Positions 1 through 8,576 of a stretch of DNA of 19,259 bases are shown here, in pieces. The stretch's first letter is position 1, and every line of letters begins with the position of its first letter. Under the pieces are notes generated by a model. That model was not told the origin of the DNA. It was given only the letters and a program-made list of their open reading frames with translations, and did no database searches. The DNA is taken from positions 1 to 19,259 of the forward strand of contig JALQTL010000404.1 of assembly GCA_023260935.1 (NCBI GenBank), given 5' to 3'. The stretch is from Paracoccaceae bacterium (GTDB lineage Bacteria > Pseudomonadota > Alphaproteobacteria > Rhodobacterales > Rhodobacteraceae). The translations under genes and the position numbers were made by a program.

Positions 1-162
1 AAACGTTCACGCCAGGCTCGAGCGCTGCCGCGACCGCTTGCGCCTTGAACTCATCCAACGGCGGCGCTCCCCGACCGTTGCTCCGTCAAAACGCTCAATC
101 ACAGCCTCGACCAACTGCAAGCTACCAGTCGCAGGCATAGGCGTAGAACTAGTCGTAGACAT
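1..162 (-). pseudogene. IS66 TnpA-like N-terminal fragment, apparently frameshifted
   Basis: From the ATG at 160-162 the minus strand encodes MSTTSSTPMPATGSLQLVEA, continuing to GERRRW, and then stops early. The neighbouring frame, entered at about 62-66, reads LDEFKAQAVAAALEPGVNV and stays open to the window edge. This is close to the start of IS66 TnpA and related OrfA proteins, in which an RRRW motif is followed by an E-F/K-K helix and an EPG-x-x-V turn leading into a helix-turn-helix. The join therefore looks like a small deletion or a sequencing error inside a tnpA gene. The downstream frame has its own stop shortly upstream of the join, so it cannot be one intact frame. Identity as TnpA is tentative because only about 50 codons are present. 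Confidence 0.4.
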
Positions 163-244
163 GGAACCTCGGCGTCAGACCAACGCCAACAGCCTATCCC
201 AGACCAGCCGCGCCGCTAACCCATGGGGTCTCCTTGCCGCTTAC
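1..244 (-). mobile_element. IS66-family-like insertion sequence, left end, running off the window
   Basis: On the minus strand the methyltransferase reading frame stops resembling its family at about position 245, and the next bases (244 downwards) read GTAAGCGGCAAGGAGACC. IS66-family ends are known to begin with GTAA, commonly GTAAGCGnC, which fits. About 80 bases inside this end, a transposase-OrfA-like reading frame begins at 162 and points away from the end, which is the layout of the tnpA side of IS66 elements. IS66 elements usually make an 8-bp target duplication, so bases 245-252 (CGTTGATC on the plus strand) would be one copy. The other end and the second copy lie outside the window. 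The match to the family is from memory of its end consensus; no search was run. Confidence 0.6.
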
Positions 245-782
245 CGTTGATCGTATGTTCAACCATATGGCAGCCATCGACACTGAACATCGAGAACCCG
301 CCAACGGCCTTGCGGATCTCCATCAACTCACCAGGGTGAAACGTCGTGCTGTCTCGTTCGATACAGATTACGCTTTCCGGGTCTTCTCCGGCCAAAGCGA
401 TGTTTGCCTTGAATTCGGCAAGATTGCCGGCACCCGCAAAGTCTAGGTTGAACTCCTGCAGGTCAAAAACATCCATCGCATAGTGGCCGCCGGTTTCGGC
501 AGATGCCTTGATCATCGAAAGGAAAAACTTTCCCTTGTAAACGCCGATCTCACAGACGGGCTTGACCAGCCCGATCGACGCCTGAAAATAGGAAATCGGT
601 TGCAGGATTTGAAAGATATAGGGACTGCACCACCCGTCGATTTCATTGAATGGGCCACTTACAAACGCCTTCAGTCTATCAGGATTGCCCAAGTCAATTC
701 TCCGTTCCCTATTGTTCCAAAGCCGCATCAGAACCCGCACGATCCTGAATCTTGTCAACCCTCGACCGCGCAAAAGGCGCAT
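216..782 (-). pseudogene. Class I SAM-dependent methyltransferase, 3' end removed by IS insertion
   Basis: The frame encodes 188 residues, of which the first 179 look native and the last nine (GKRQGDPMG) are read from the insertion-sequence end. The S-adenosylmethionine-binding motif I is visible as VCEIGVYKGKFFL near residues 81-93, followed by an acidic AMDVFD strand near residue 105. A late FSVDGCHMVEHTIN segment is typical of Methyltransf_24-like enzymes that methylate sugars or other small substrates. Family members continue beyond this DG-H-x-x-E-H motif, so the C-terminal strands and part of the substrate site are missing. The ATG follows the upstream sulfotransferase stop by one base (TGAGATG), so it was the distal gene of the glycan operon. 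It is probably inactive. The natural substrate is unknown, though a capsule sugar is likely from context. Confidence 0.75.
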
Positions 783-783
783 C

Positions 784-1857
784 TCAGGTCTTCTTCTGCT
801 TGATCATCTGCGCCTCTAGCGTTGCACGGACGATTTCGCGCAAATCATCTGCATCCAGTTTTTCCAGACTGATCGTGTGATCCCGCTCCGGCGGCGTCTC
901 ATTCACCATGTAATCGGTGAACAGGCGCGCCCCGCCAAAAAAGCGCTTCTCGACATAATCCATGTCATCCTTCGCCATGGTCTGGATCACGTCGACCTGC
1001 CGCTTAGTCAGGACAAGGGGGCGGTCCCTCAATGGCAGGTCAATCAGCCATTGCAGGGCAGCCTCACGTTCGACGGAACGAATATACAACCGGTTTTCAT
1101 CGAATTGAGGCCAGAGCGTATTGAATTCCGCAATAAGCGTCATCCGCAGATGCCCGATCGACCGGTTGGCGGCAGCATCTTCAGTTGTACGCTCCGGGAT
1201 CGTCGGAATACCAATGACTTCACAGAAGTCTGCCATGATATCCGTGCGCAACGATCCGCCACCGAAATAAGGGCGAACCACCAGATTATCGCCGAAAACA
1301 TTTTCAGCACTCCGGATGATTTCCACCTGACCCGAGCAATACCCGTATCTTAAAGGCGCTCCGTACCTGCCGTCCCGGACGAATTGCTGCATCAGACTTT
1401 GTGAAAAGCTCCACGGATCGCGCATATACGCCACGGCCCAGACTTCTTCGGCATATCCGGACAGCAGTTGGAAGAACCTCTGAAACTCCGATGGCGGCAT
1501 CGACGAAAAGTACTCGCTTGAAATCAGCACTGTCTGCGGTGCGGTTTCGATCAGCTCCGCCTCAAAGGCTGCAAGGAACTCGCTTGCCCTCGCCCGCGCC
1601 TCTTCCCGCGTTGTGATGCCTTCGCGCCTCATCTGGATCAGAAGTTCCGGCGCATCGCTGACCACACTCTGAAAATGGAAATGATTCACCCCGTTGGATG
1701 GGTAAAGAATGTCATGCTCTGCAAGCAAACGCTCACGATATGCAAAAGCACTTTCCTGAAGAATGGTCGTTCCGGTCTTGGCAAGACCAAGATGCACAAT
1801 GATCCTGCGGGCAAAGGGCTTACGATCTGCCACTTTCTGGACACTCCCTGTCGTCAC
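784..1857 (-). CDS. Sulfotransferase family protein
   Basis: This 357-residue protein has the two signature elements of PAPS-dependent sulfotransferases. The 5'-phosphosulfate loop is HLGLAKTGTTILQ near residues 22-34, and the 3'-phosphate-binding segment is YMRDPWSFSQSLM near residues 144-156. The reaction would be transfer of sulfate from PAPS to a hydroxyl group, and the neighbouring glycosyltransferases suggest a polysaccharide or its precursor as acceptor. No signal peptide is seen, so it should act in the cytoplasm. I chose the GTG at 1855-1857 because it overlaps the upstream TGA as GTGA, suggesting coupled translation. An in-frame TTG lies at 1878, and a GTG at 1833 has a GGGAG ribosome site about ten bases upstream and is a serious alternative. 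The acceptor cannot be told from sequence. Confidence 0.88.
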   Translation of the reverse strand: MTTGSVQKVADRKPFARRIIVHLGLAKTGTTILQESAFAYRERLLAEHDILYPSNGVNHFHFQSVVSDAPELLIQMRREGITTREEARARASEFLAAFEAELIETAPQTVLISSEYFSSMPPSEFQRFFQLLSGYAEEVWAVAYMRDPWSFSQSLMQQFVRDGRYGAPLRYGYCSGQVEIIRSAENVFGDNLVVRPYFGGGSLRTDIMADFCEVIGIPTIPERTTEDAAANRSIGHLRMTLIAEFNTLWPQFDENRLYIRSVEREAALQWLIDLPLRDRPLVLTKRQVDVIQTMAKDDMDYVEKRFFGGARLFTDYMVNETPPERDHTISLEKLDADDLREIVRATLEAQMIKQKKT

Positions 1858-2630
1858 GTCGAAGACTGCTTGGGCCAAACGGGATTATCGACGTGGATCA
1901 CCGCGCCGGGCTGTCTTACCGCGGTGCCATACATGCGCTGGTGCGGATGGCTGTCCCAAAACCCATGGCCTGTCATCTGCATGCCCGCCGTTTTGATCCA
2001 TTCGTTTACACAGGCACGATTTGGAACAAACCAGTTCCACTGATCCTTCTTGAAGGGGCCAGAGTAATACAGGGTAATCGGCAGGTCACTTTCGGCCATG
2101 GCAGCAACAAGATCTGCATCCGCGTGAACTGATCCGTCCGTGTTCTCGGCATAATTCTTCAGCACTTCGCCTTCAAACAGAAGAAGCCCATCCGCCTTCA
2201 GCGCCTTGGATATCTGCTCGAATGCGAGAACCGGATGCTTCAGATGATACCAGACGCCGAAAAACAGGATGAGATCAAACGAGATCCCGCCCAGAATACG
2301 ATCTAGTTCATAGACATTGCCCTGAACATATTCATTTCGGGAACCCAAAACGGCTTTTGCGGCGTTATATCCGGTCACGTCCGGGCTCTGGATATCAAGG
2401 GAAATGACCTTCGCGCCGCGCCGCTCAAGCTCGAAGGAATAGGGGCCGTCAAGCGCACCGATATCCAAAGCGGTCTTTCCCGCAAGGTCCATCGGCAGTG
2501 CGAAACGCTCATTCAGAATTGCCTTCGCATCCGTCTTGTGCAAACCAGGCGTCCATATCCCATGGGTCAGTTCGAAACTGTGTACCCACTGTGCTTCACG
2601 CACGATTTTTTCCGCTTGTTCCTTGTTCAT
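1854..2630 (-). CDS. DUF1698/CmoB-like SAM-dependent methyltransferase
   Basis: This 258-residue protein carries a clear motif I, TALDIGALDGPYSFELERRG, near residues 53-72. The acidic end of strand 2 follows (VISLDI), and a FFGVWYHLKHP segment lies further on. The D-I-G-x-x-D-G-x-x-S-F-E-x-E-R-R-G-A pattern is the one found in the tRNA-modifying CmoB and in DUF1698 proteins. Many such proteins in glycan clusters are thought to methylate sugars, and the context here favours that over tRNA modification. The start ATG directly abuts the upstream stop (TAAATG) with GGAAGAAG just before it, so translation is probably coupled to the giant fusion gene. Its own stop overlaps the likely GTG of the sulfotransferase. 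Fold assignment is firm, the substrate is inference. Confidence 0.88.
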   Translation of the reverse strand: MNKEQAEKIVREAQWVHSFELTHGIWTPGLHKTDAKAILNERFALPMDLAGKTALDIGALDGPYSFELERRGAKVISLDIQSPDVTGYNAAKAVLGSRNEYVQGNVYELDRILGGISFDLILFFGVWYHLKHPVLAFEQISKALKADGLLLFEGEVLKNYAENTDGSVHADADLVAAMAESDLPITLYYSGPFKKDQWNWFVPNRACVNEWIKTAGMQMTGHGFWDSHPHQRMYGTAVRQPGAVIHVDNPVWPKQSST

Positions 2631-5600
2631 TTAATACTTCTTCCGCGCGATGATGATGAACCCGAAGTCGCCCAGATATGCAAAATCCCGCGACCAGTAA
2701 TTGACAATTTCCACTGTTTCGAAGCCAACGGACTTCAGATCTTCAACCACATCCCAGCCGAAATACCGGAAGCAAAGGGCACCTTCGGGATCAACCGGAT
2801 TTCCGTGGTATTCCGGCGGCAGGATATGTTCGATCGCCCCACCTTCAGTCATTCGGGCCCGCACCACTTTCCGTCCCTTGTCATAGGCGAAGGGGGCCGT
2901 GAACAGCAGTGTTCCGCCCGGGCGAAGGCAGCGGAAACACTCGCGGAAGGCAGCCACATCGTCGGTCACATGTTCCAGCACATCGAAGGAAAGAATGGCG
3001 TCGAAACTTGCGTCTGCATAGGTCAGCGCCGTCAGGTCTTCGTTGCGCAGCCCATCCTTTATGGTGCCAAAATTGCAGGCATCGCCAAGATATTCGCTTC
3101 CCTCCAGCGACGGATGGATCGACTGAAGCCAACGAAACAGTGGTGTGGTCTGCTCCGTGATGTAAACCGCACTGTCGGCACCGCGATAAACGCGCGACAG
3201 GAAGAGTTGCATGGAAGCGCGCAACCGCATCGTGAAACCGCAACCCCAGCAGGCAAGATGCTCGCGCCAGTTGGGGGATTTCTGTCCGCTTTCGTAATGC
3301 GCGGCCGAATACATGAAGCTGGTCGCAAACTTGCTCTGCTCGCCACAGACAGCGCAGAATCCATCGATATCAAAGGCCTCCTCCGCAGCTGGCAGAAGGG
3401 CTTTCTCCGTGGCAATCCGGGAAGCGCGGATATCGGGATGAGCTGCCCAGAAGGTCACAAATTCTTCCTGGGTCGCGAAACGCAGAAAGGCAATTCTGGC
3501 AGCGTCCGGATCAAGCTTTTCCATCATGCTGCCAATTCGCAGCGTATTTGCGGCCAGCGAGAATTCATCGACGGCAATCTGGCGGGCTTGTGCGCTGATC
3601 TGCGTCCAGCGCTCACGGTCAGAATAAAGTGAGGTGACGGCCTCGCACCACTCCTGCACCGTGTCGGCAATCAGCACATGGCGGCCATCATTGATCCGCA
3701 TCCCTTCGGCTGCGATCGGAGTGCAGACACAGGGCACACCGAAGGACAGGCTGGTTGCGATCTTGCCCTTGATGCCGGCGCCAAACCGCAGCGGGGCGAC
3801 CGTCAACCGCACCGATCTGAACAGCGGCGCGACATCCGCCACGAAGCCATGAACAATGATGCCCGGGCGTTCCGAAAGCTGCAACACCTCGGGCGTCGGC
3901 TCGCTGCCGACGACATGGAATTGAAGGTCAGGAATGCGTTCACGCAGCGCCGGAAAGATCTTGTCCGCGAAATAAAGGACAGCATCGACATTCGGTTTGT
4001 GCGGAAAGCTTCCGATGAACAGGATATCTGACCGTGCATCAAAATCCGGGGGATCGGCATCCAGTTCACTGAAAATCAGAGGCATCACATGGATATCGGC
4101 CTCTGGCACCTCGGCGCGCAGGATCTCTTCCTCGATATGGCTCAGGACGATTGTCATGGCGCTGTCGCGCACGATGGCAAGCTCCTGCGCCTTTGTCTGA
4201 AGCGCTGCCGCCACGGGAAGGTTGTTCATCTCTGCATCGCGCAATTCACGCACGAAATGCAGATCGACCGTATTGAAGATCAATTTGGCCTGCGGGCAAT
4301 TCGCCTTGATCTGGTCCATCTGCGATGCCACGACCGAGACGCGGTTCAGCATCACGAAGTCAAAGCTTGCCCCCTCGGCTTCAAAGAACTCGCGCACTGA
4401 CGGATAGACCGAGGCATCGATGCAGCGCACCCCCAGGTCCGCAAGGGCGCGGGAATACGGCCCATCTTCGATCAGCGACAGCGGCAGGAAGGTGACGCGA
4501 TACCCCAGCAGGGCAAGGATTTCTGCCGTGTAGAAAACCGTCCGAGAGCCTGAGTCGGAATCCGGCCGCGGAGTTTTCCATTCGATCACCAGAATGCTCT
4601 TGCGGAACGGCTGCCAATCCACCAGCCCATCAGACGGGGGCTGCACAAGGGCACGCTCAACAATCTTGCGGCGTTCCTGGGCGGCGCTGCGCGCAAGGTT
4701 GATCCCGCGCTTCAACGAGGAAAGATCACCGCGCGAAATAACCCTTGCAGTCTTGGTCAGAAGATTTCTTGGCCCCCCGACGATATCCATCGCCGTCCGA
4801 AGGATCTCGGTATTGCTGGCGGGACGCGGGGCTGAAACCGCCGCTCCTTGTGTGGCCGCATTCGCGCTTCCCGACGACATTTCATGCACGGGCTTGGGGG
4901 TATGTTCATTGAAGCCAGAGGCACCGCCCCAGTTGAAGGCATAGGGAATCTTGCGAAACTCTGCGTGACCATTGGCAAAGACCTCTCTGCGATATTCATC
5001 CAGCAGGGTCTTCATTTCGCCAATCGTATCGGCCCGGTGTTCGCCACTGTGCCGGGAAAGAACCGAAGGGTCATCCAGATTATTGCCGCTGAAATGAACG
5101 AAGCGGGCGGGCATCCCGTTGACCAGCCATCGCCCTCCCCCCCACGTCATCTTGCGGTTCGAAAGGTTCCAGTATGCGATGTTGTAACCGGGATGATGCA
5201 GGATATGCGGACGGGCAAAGAATGCGGGGAAGTGGTCGGCCCACTTCTGATCCACAAAAAGCCCCTCTTCCCGTTTGATGATGCATTCGCGTTCAAGACG
5301 CCGGCCCCACCACCGCACGACATCGACCGCCTTGGAAGTTCGCGCAATGCCCACGAAGCCAAGGTTATAGATCCCGTATTGAAGCAGCCGCCGTTCATTC
5401 ATCTCGGCGCGCTCGTTCGGTTCAAGCATATGAGGAGTCAGGATAACATCGGCCCCTTCGCCAAAGGCCTCCTCGATCTCTGTCAGGTGGTCGACGACAT
5501 AGATGTCAGGATCGAAATAGACGACGAAATCAGCCTTCTGACGCTCGAAGAGATGCAGGAAGACAAAGGGTTTTATGGCGGTGTTGAACTCGGTAACATT

Positions 5601-7589
5601 GTAGCGTCGGCTCATCCCGCGCCAATCAGGGATATCAAGGTCATCCAGATACAGGAATTCGAAGGGTTCGTTGGCCGCTACGAAGGGCGGGTGATCCTTT
5701 GCCTCATCACACAGCGCCACGACCAGCCTTGCCTGCGGGTAAAAGCGGGTCAGCGATTTGTGCAAGGTGCGCGCGAAGGCCATGAAATTGCGCGAGCAGA
5801 TCGTGAAGAACACGATCTGTTGCCCCGGGACGGGCGTACCCCGGGATGGCCCCCGGTGATCCGGCGGCAGCAGCCCCAGGGGGCCGAAATGGTCTTCAAA
5901 GCGCAGAGGGGCCGGTTGCACCGGATCGGCGCTGCGTCCCCGAACAAGGGATGACACCCAGCGCAGGGGCGCGGTCAGCCGCCATGATGTGGATTGGCGA
6001 TAGGCAAGATGTGCGCGATAGGTATCCTCCCTCGCCGCGTTCAGAAGCCCCACGATCTGCTGCGCCCCGGTTTGCAGCCGGACAGCGGAATTGCGTGCCT
6101 CGGCCGCTTCCCGCGTGGCCAGATCCAGCTCTGCCGTTCTTTCGGCGATCAACCTCAGGGAATTGTCGTGGTCGTGGCGGATGGCCTCCAGTTGGTACCG
6201 CAGCGCATCGGCGGCGGTTTCGGCCAAAGCCTTTGCCTCTGCCAGTTTCTGGGCTTCGGCATTGGCGTCGGCGATCTCAGCCGCGCTTTGGGCAATACGC
6301 GCCTCAAGCTGACGAACCCGTTCCAGCAAGTCCTGAACCGAAGCCTCAAGCGCCTGCTTTTCGGCCATAAGGGCTTCAAGCCGCTGCTGGCGGGCCTGAA
6401 CGTCGCTGCGCAAGCCTTCCAGTTCTGCATCCGCCTGTCTGGAGCGCAGTTCGGCCTCGCCTTGCGCGGCCATCAGCGCCGAAGCTTCGGCCGCCAGACG
6501 ATCAACTTCCTGACGCATCGCATCGGCTTCGGCATGAAACCGGGTTGCGTCCCCTTGTAGCTTTCGCCGTTCGGCCGTCAGTTCCGTCAAAAGCGGCGCC
6601 GTTGCGCGATACTCGTGATAGATGCGGTCCAGTGTGCGCATCTGGGTTTCTGGGTCGCGCCCGTCTTCAAGGCGCTGCAAAGCTTCATAGGCATCGGCAA
6701 CCCAGCCGTGCAGGTCAGGCTCAAGACGCACATCGCTGACCGTGTGACGATGCGACCTGCGGGCCGGGGTCAGAAACTCGCCAACCTCTCGCACGGCCAT
6801 GTCCGGTTGCAGCGGAAAGCGTATCCCCCCCTCCCGCTCGATCCGTTCCATGACGGTCTTCCAGTCAGAAAGCAGATCATTGTAGCCGACAAAAACCCGG
6901 TCCATGGCCCGGGTCGCGCGCTCAACCTCCAGCTGATGCGAAAGCCACAGCAGGGCAGCGTCTGACCGTCTCATGTGATCTGGCCAGTAAACCTCGCGCT
7001 TTTGCAGCGACTCGATCACTTCAAGCGGGTTGCGATTCGCGATGACGGGCACGACGCGGTATCCGCTTTCCGCCAATGCCTCCATGAAAAAGCCGGGAAA
7101 GCGGCAGATGCGGGGATCTTTCAGAACGATCAACCCGGCGTCACCATAGTCCTCATCAACGATCTGGCGGATATCGGCCTTGATCTGAAGACGCCGCGCG
7201 ACGGGCAGCAGGGACATGTCCAGCAATCGCCAGTCCGCCCAGTCCGTCCCGAATTCGGCAAGAATCTGATCGCTGTATTGCACCAGCCGGGCACCTTCCC
7301 AGTGCCCCGCCGTGTTCCCTTCGCCCCCGCCCATAAGCCGGCGGGGCAGCGTTGCACCATGCAAGCTCAGCACCCGGGTCAGCGCGCTGGTTCCGGACCG
7401 ATGGACCCCAAGCACCAGCAGGCAGACACGGGATGCCGATCCTGCACCTTGCCGGCCTGGATCAGGCGCCTTGTCCTTCTTTCGCTTTCGTCCCTTGGGG
7501 GAAGCCTTGGCTGCAACCTCTGCTCGCTGCGAAGACAGCCCGGCCCGTTTCGACGGCTTGGCGACAGAGCCATTTGGCTTTGCTGACAT
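2631..7589 (-). CDS. Giant fusion: sulfotransferase-like, coiled coil, GT-A and GT4 glycosyltransferases, methyltransferase
   Basis: The protein is about 1652 residues. A lysine-rich tail (1-50) leads into a sulfotransferase-like domain with the P-loop LGVHRSGTSALTRV near 60-70. Residues about 330-520 are a heptad-rich coiled coil ending in SWRLTAPLRW near 540, a junction common in alphaproteobacterial glycan enzymes. A GT-A-type glycosyltransferase follows from about 590 to 890, with a metal-binding DPD in YFDPDIYV near 693. A GT-B/GT4 domain spans about 1000-1370, with FGAGIKGKIATSLSFGVP near 1275. The C-terminus has FCAVCGE near 1413 and CWGCGF near 1450, which resemble a zinc ribbon, and then a methyltransferase with SFDVLEHV near 1536. 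The start at 7589 has CGGGAGATCGGGAGCAT before it, whereas an upstream in-frame ATG at 7709 would add 40 unconvincing residues. It probably assembles and modifies capsule repeat units at the cytoplasmic membrane face, which is inference from domains and neighbours. Confidence 0.9.
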   Translation of the reverse strand: MSAKPNGSVAKPSKRAGLSSQRAEVAAKASPKGRKRKKDKAPDPGRQGAGSASRVCLLVLGVHRSGTSALTRVLSLHGATLPRRLMGGGEGNTAGHWEGARLVQYSDQILAEFGTDWADWRLLDMSLLPVARRLQIKADIRQIVDEDYGDAGLIVLKDPRICRFPGFFMEALAESGYRVVPVIANRNPLEVIESLQKREVYWPDHMRRSDAALLWLSHQLEVERATRAMDRVFVGYNDLLSDWKTVMERIEREGGIRFPLQPDMAVREVGEFLTPARRSHRHTVSDVRLEPDLHGWVADAYEALQRLEDGRDPETQMRTLDRIYHEYRATAPLLTELTAERRKLQGDATRFHAEADAMRQEVDRLAAEASALMAAQGEAELRSRQADAELEGLRSDVQARQQRLEALMAEKQALEASVQDLLERVRQLEARIAQSAAEIADANAEAQKLAEAKALAETAADALRYQLEAIRHDHDNSLRLIAERTAELDLATREAAEARNSAVRLQTGAQQIVGLLNAAREDTYRAHLAYRQSTSWRLTAPLRWVSSLVRGRSADPVQPAPLRFEDHFGPLGLLPPDHRGPSRGTPVPGQQIVFFTICSRNFMAFARTLHKSLTRFYPQARLVVALCDEAKDHPPFVAANEPFEFLYLDDLDIPDWRGMSRRYNVTEFNTAIKPFVFLHLFERQKADFVVYFDPDIYVVDHLTEIEEAFGEGADVILTPHMLEPNERAEMNERRLLQYGIYNLGFVGIARTSKAVDVVRWWGRRLERECIIKREEGLFVDQKWADHFPAFFARPHILHHPGYNIAYWNLSNRKMTWGGGRWLVNGMPARFVHFSGNNLDDPSVLSRHSGEHRADTIGEMKTLLDEYRREVFANGHAEFRKIPYAFNWGGASGFNEHTPKPVHEMSSGSANAATQGAAVSAPRPASNTEILRTAMDIVGGPRNLLTKTARVISRGDLSSLKRGINLARSAAQERRKIVERALVQPPSDGLVDWQPFRKSILVIEWKTPRPDSDSGSRTVFYTAEILALLGYRVTFLPLSLIEDGPYSRALADLGVRCIDASVYPSVREFFEAEGASFDFVMLNRVSVVASQMDQIKANCPQAKLIFNTVDLHFVRELRDAEMNNLPVAAALQTKAQELAIVRDSAMTIVLSHIEEEILRAEVPEADIHVMPLIFSELDADPPDFDARSDILFIGSFPHKPNVDAVLYFADKIFPALRERIPDLQFHVVGSEPTPEVLQLSERPGIIVHGFVADVAPLFRSVRLTVAPLRFGAGIKGKIATSLSFGVPCVCTPIAAEGMRINDGRHVLIADTVQEWCEAVTSLYSDRERWTQISAQARQIAVDEFSLAANTLRIGSMMEKLDPDAARIAFLRFATQEEFVTFWAAHPDIRASRIATEKALLPAAEEAFDIDGFCAVCGEQSKFATSFMYSAAHYESGQKSPNWREHLACWGCGFTMRLRASMQLFLSRVYRGADSAVYITEQTTPLFRWLQSIHPSLEGSEYLGDACNFGTIKDGLRNEDLTALTYADASFDAILSFDVLEHVTDDVAAFRECFRCLRPGGTLLFTAPFAYDKGRKVVRARMTEGGAIEHILPPEYHGNPVDPEGALCFRYFGWDVVEDLKSVGFETVEIVNYWSRDFAYLGDFGFIIIARKKY

Positions 7590-7748
7590 ATGCTCCCGAT
7601 CTCCCGGACAAGAACCGCACAACTTCCAGTCGCAATAGGACGGCAGCCACAGGAAGGCAAGTCGCGGGCCGCCCGGTCCGCGCCCAATCGCCCAGGGGCA
7701 ATGGACCATGCAGCCCAGCCCTTGGCACCGGCTTTCCCGGATCAGGCC

Positions 7749-8576
7749 CTACCCTTCTTGCAGAAGTCTTTTCCCATGCGCCGAAAGCATCAGCAGCCCG
7801 AAGAAAAGCAGGACCAGCGAAACCCCGACAACATAGACGACCGAGACGTAATGGTCATCATAGGTGGGGTAGAAGCCCTTGCGCATCATTCCCACGATAT
7901 GCACCAGCGGGTTGAACCAAAGCCAGTCCTTCAGCAGGGACGGAAGCTTGTCATAGATGAAGAACACGCCAGAAATCACGAAAAGCGGCCGGTTGATCAG
8001 CGCCCAGAAGACATGCCAGACCGGAAAACGCATGAAAAGATAGGCATTTGCGGTCCCGACCCCCAGCGCGAAAAGGCCGGTCAACGCAAGGCTTGCGCAA
8101 ATCTGCCCCAGGTCCAGAAGGGCCCGCGTCTCGAAGAAGCTCAGGATCGCGACGAAGACAAGGTAGATCACCAGCAGTTCCGTCAGCAGGTTCAGCAGGA
8201 AACGCGCGGCAATGGCATCCACGAATGTGACGGCCGGAAAAGTCAGCAAGGGCCGCGAAAAAACCAGCGCAGTGCCTATGCGGTTGCTCAGGGTCACGAA
8301 CATCGTGAAGGGCAGCATTCCGGTGGCATAGAACAGCTCGAAACTGGTCCCCAGGGGGGGTGTCATGAAGATGAAGCTGAAGGCCCAGGTCAGCACGAAC
8401 ACGCCCGCGACCGGTTCTGCCACCGCCCAGAAATACCCGCCCGGGGACCGGCCATAGGTTGTCGCCATCTCGCGCAGCATCAGCGCCGAAATCGCCCTGA
8501 AGCTGGGGAAGGCCCGCCGCGTCCTTCCTTTCGGACGCGCAGCAGGCGCAGGACCAGTGTTCACATTCTGCGGCAT
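7749..8576 (-). CDS. kpsM: Capsular polysaccharide ABC transporter permease, KpsM-like
   Basis: This protein of about 275 residues is an ABC-2 type permease. A cytoplasmic N-terminus with ALMLREMATTYGRSPGGYFW is the typical KpsM/Wzm entry motif, and about six hydrophobic segments follow. Late features include WFNPLVHIVGMMRKGFYPTY, which is characteristic of the C-terminal half. It should form the membrane pore that moves lipid-linked capsular polysaccharide across the inner membrane, powered by the KpsT-like ATPase encoded at 10503-11159. KpsM proteins are usually near 260 residues, which supports the ATG at 8576 over an upstream in-frame start at 8720 that adds 48 poorly conserved-looking residues. 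A GGGAG lies somewhat far upstream (about 14 bases). It reads divergently from its partner genes, which is unusual because kpsM and kpsT are normally adjacent and co-directional. Confidence 0.92.
   Translation of the reverse strand: MPQNVNTGPAPAARPKGRTRRAFPSFRAISALMLREMATTYGRSPGGYFWAVAEPVAGVFVLTWAFSFIFMTPPLGTSFELFYATGMLPFTMFVTLSNRIGTALVFSRPLLTFPAVTFVDAIAARFLLNLLTELLVIYLVFVAILSFFETRALLDLGQICASLALTGLFALGVGTANAYLFMRFPVWHVFWALINRPLFVISGVFFIYDKLPSLLKDWLWFNPLVHIVGMMRKGFYPTYDDHYVSVVYVVGVSLVLLFFGLLMLSAHGKRLLQEG

Noticed and set aside
2538..3632. Plus-strand open frame of 364 codons
   Set aside because: Antisense to the methyltransferase domain of the fusion protein and crosses a gene boundary; no motifs.
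4848..5954. Plus-strand open frame of 368 codons inside the giant fusion gene
   Set aside because: Antisense to the GT-A domain with its DPD motif; composition is that of a reverse-complement shadow.
7663..7682. GC-rich hairpin in the gap between the permease and the fusion gene
   Set aside because: An eight-pair stem with one mismatch but no T-run on either strand; too weak to call a terminator or attenuator in GC-rich DNA.
7590..7709. N-terminal extension of the giant fusion protein from an in-frame ATG
   Set aside because: The 40 added residues are cysteine- and tryptophan-rich and without ribosome site, while the ATG at 7589 has GGGAG upstream.
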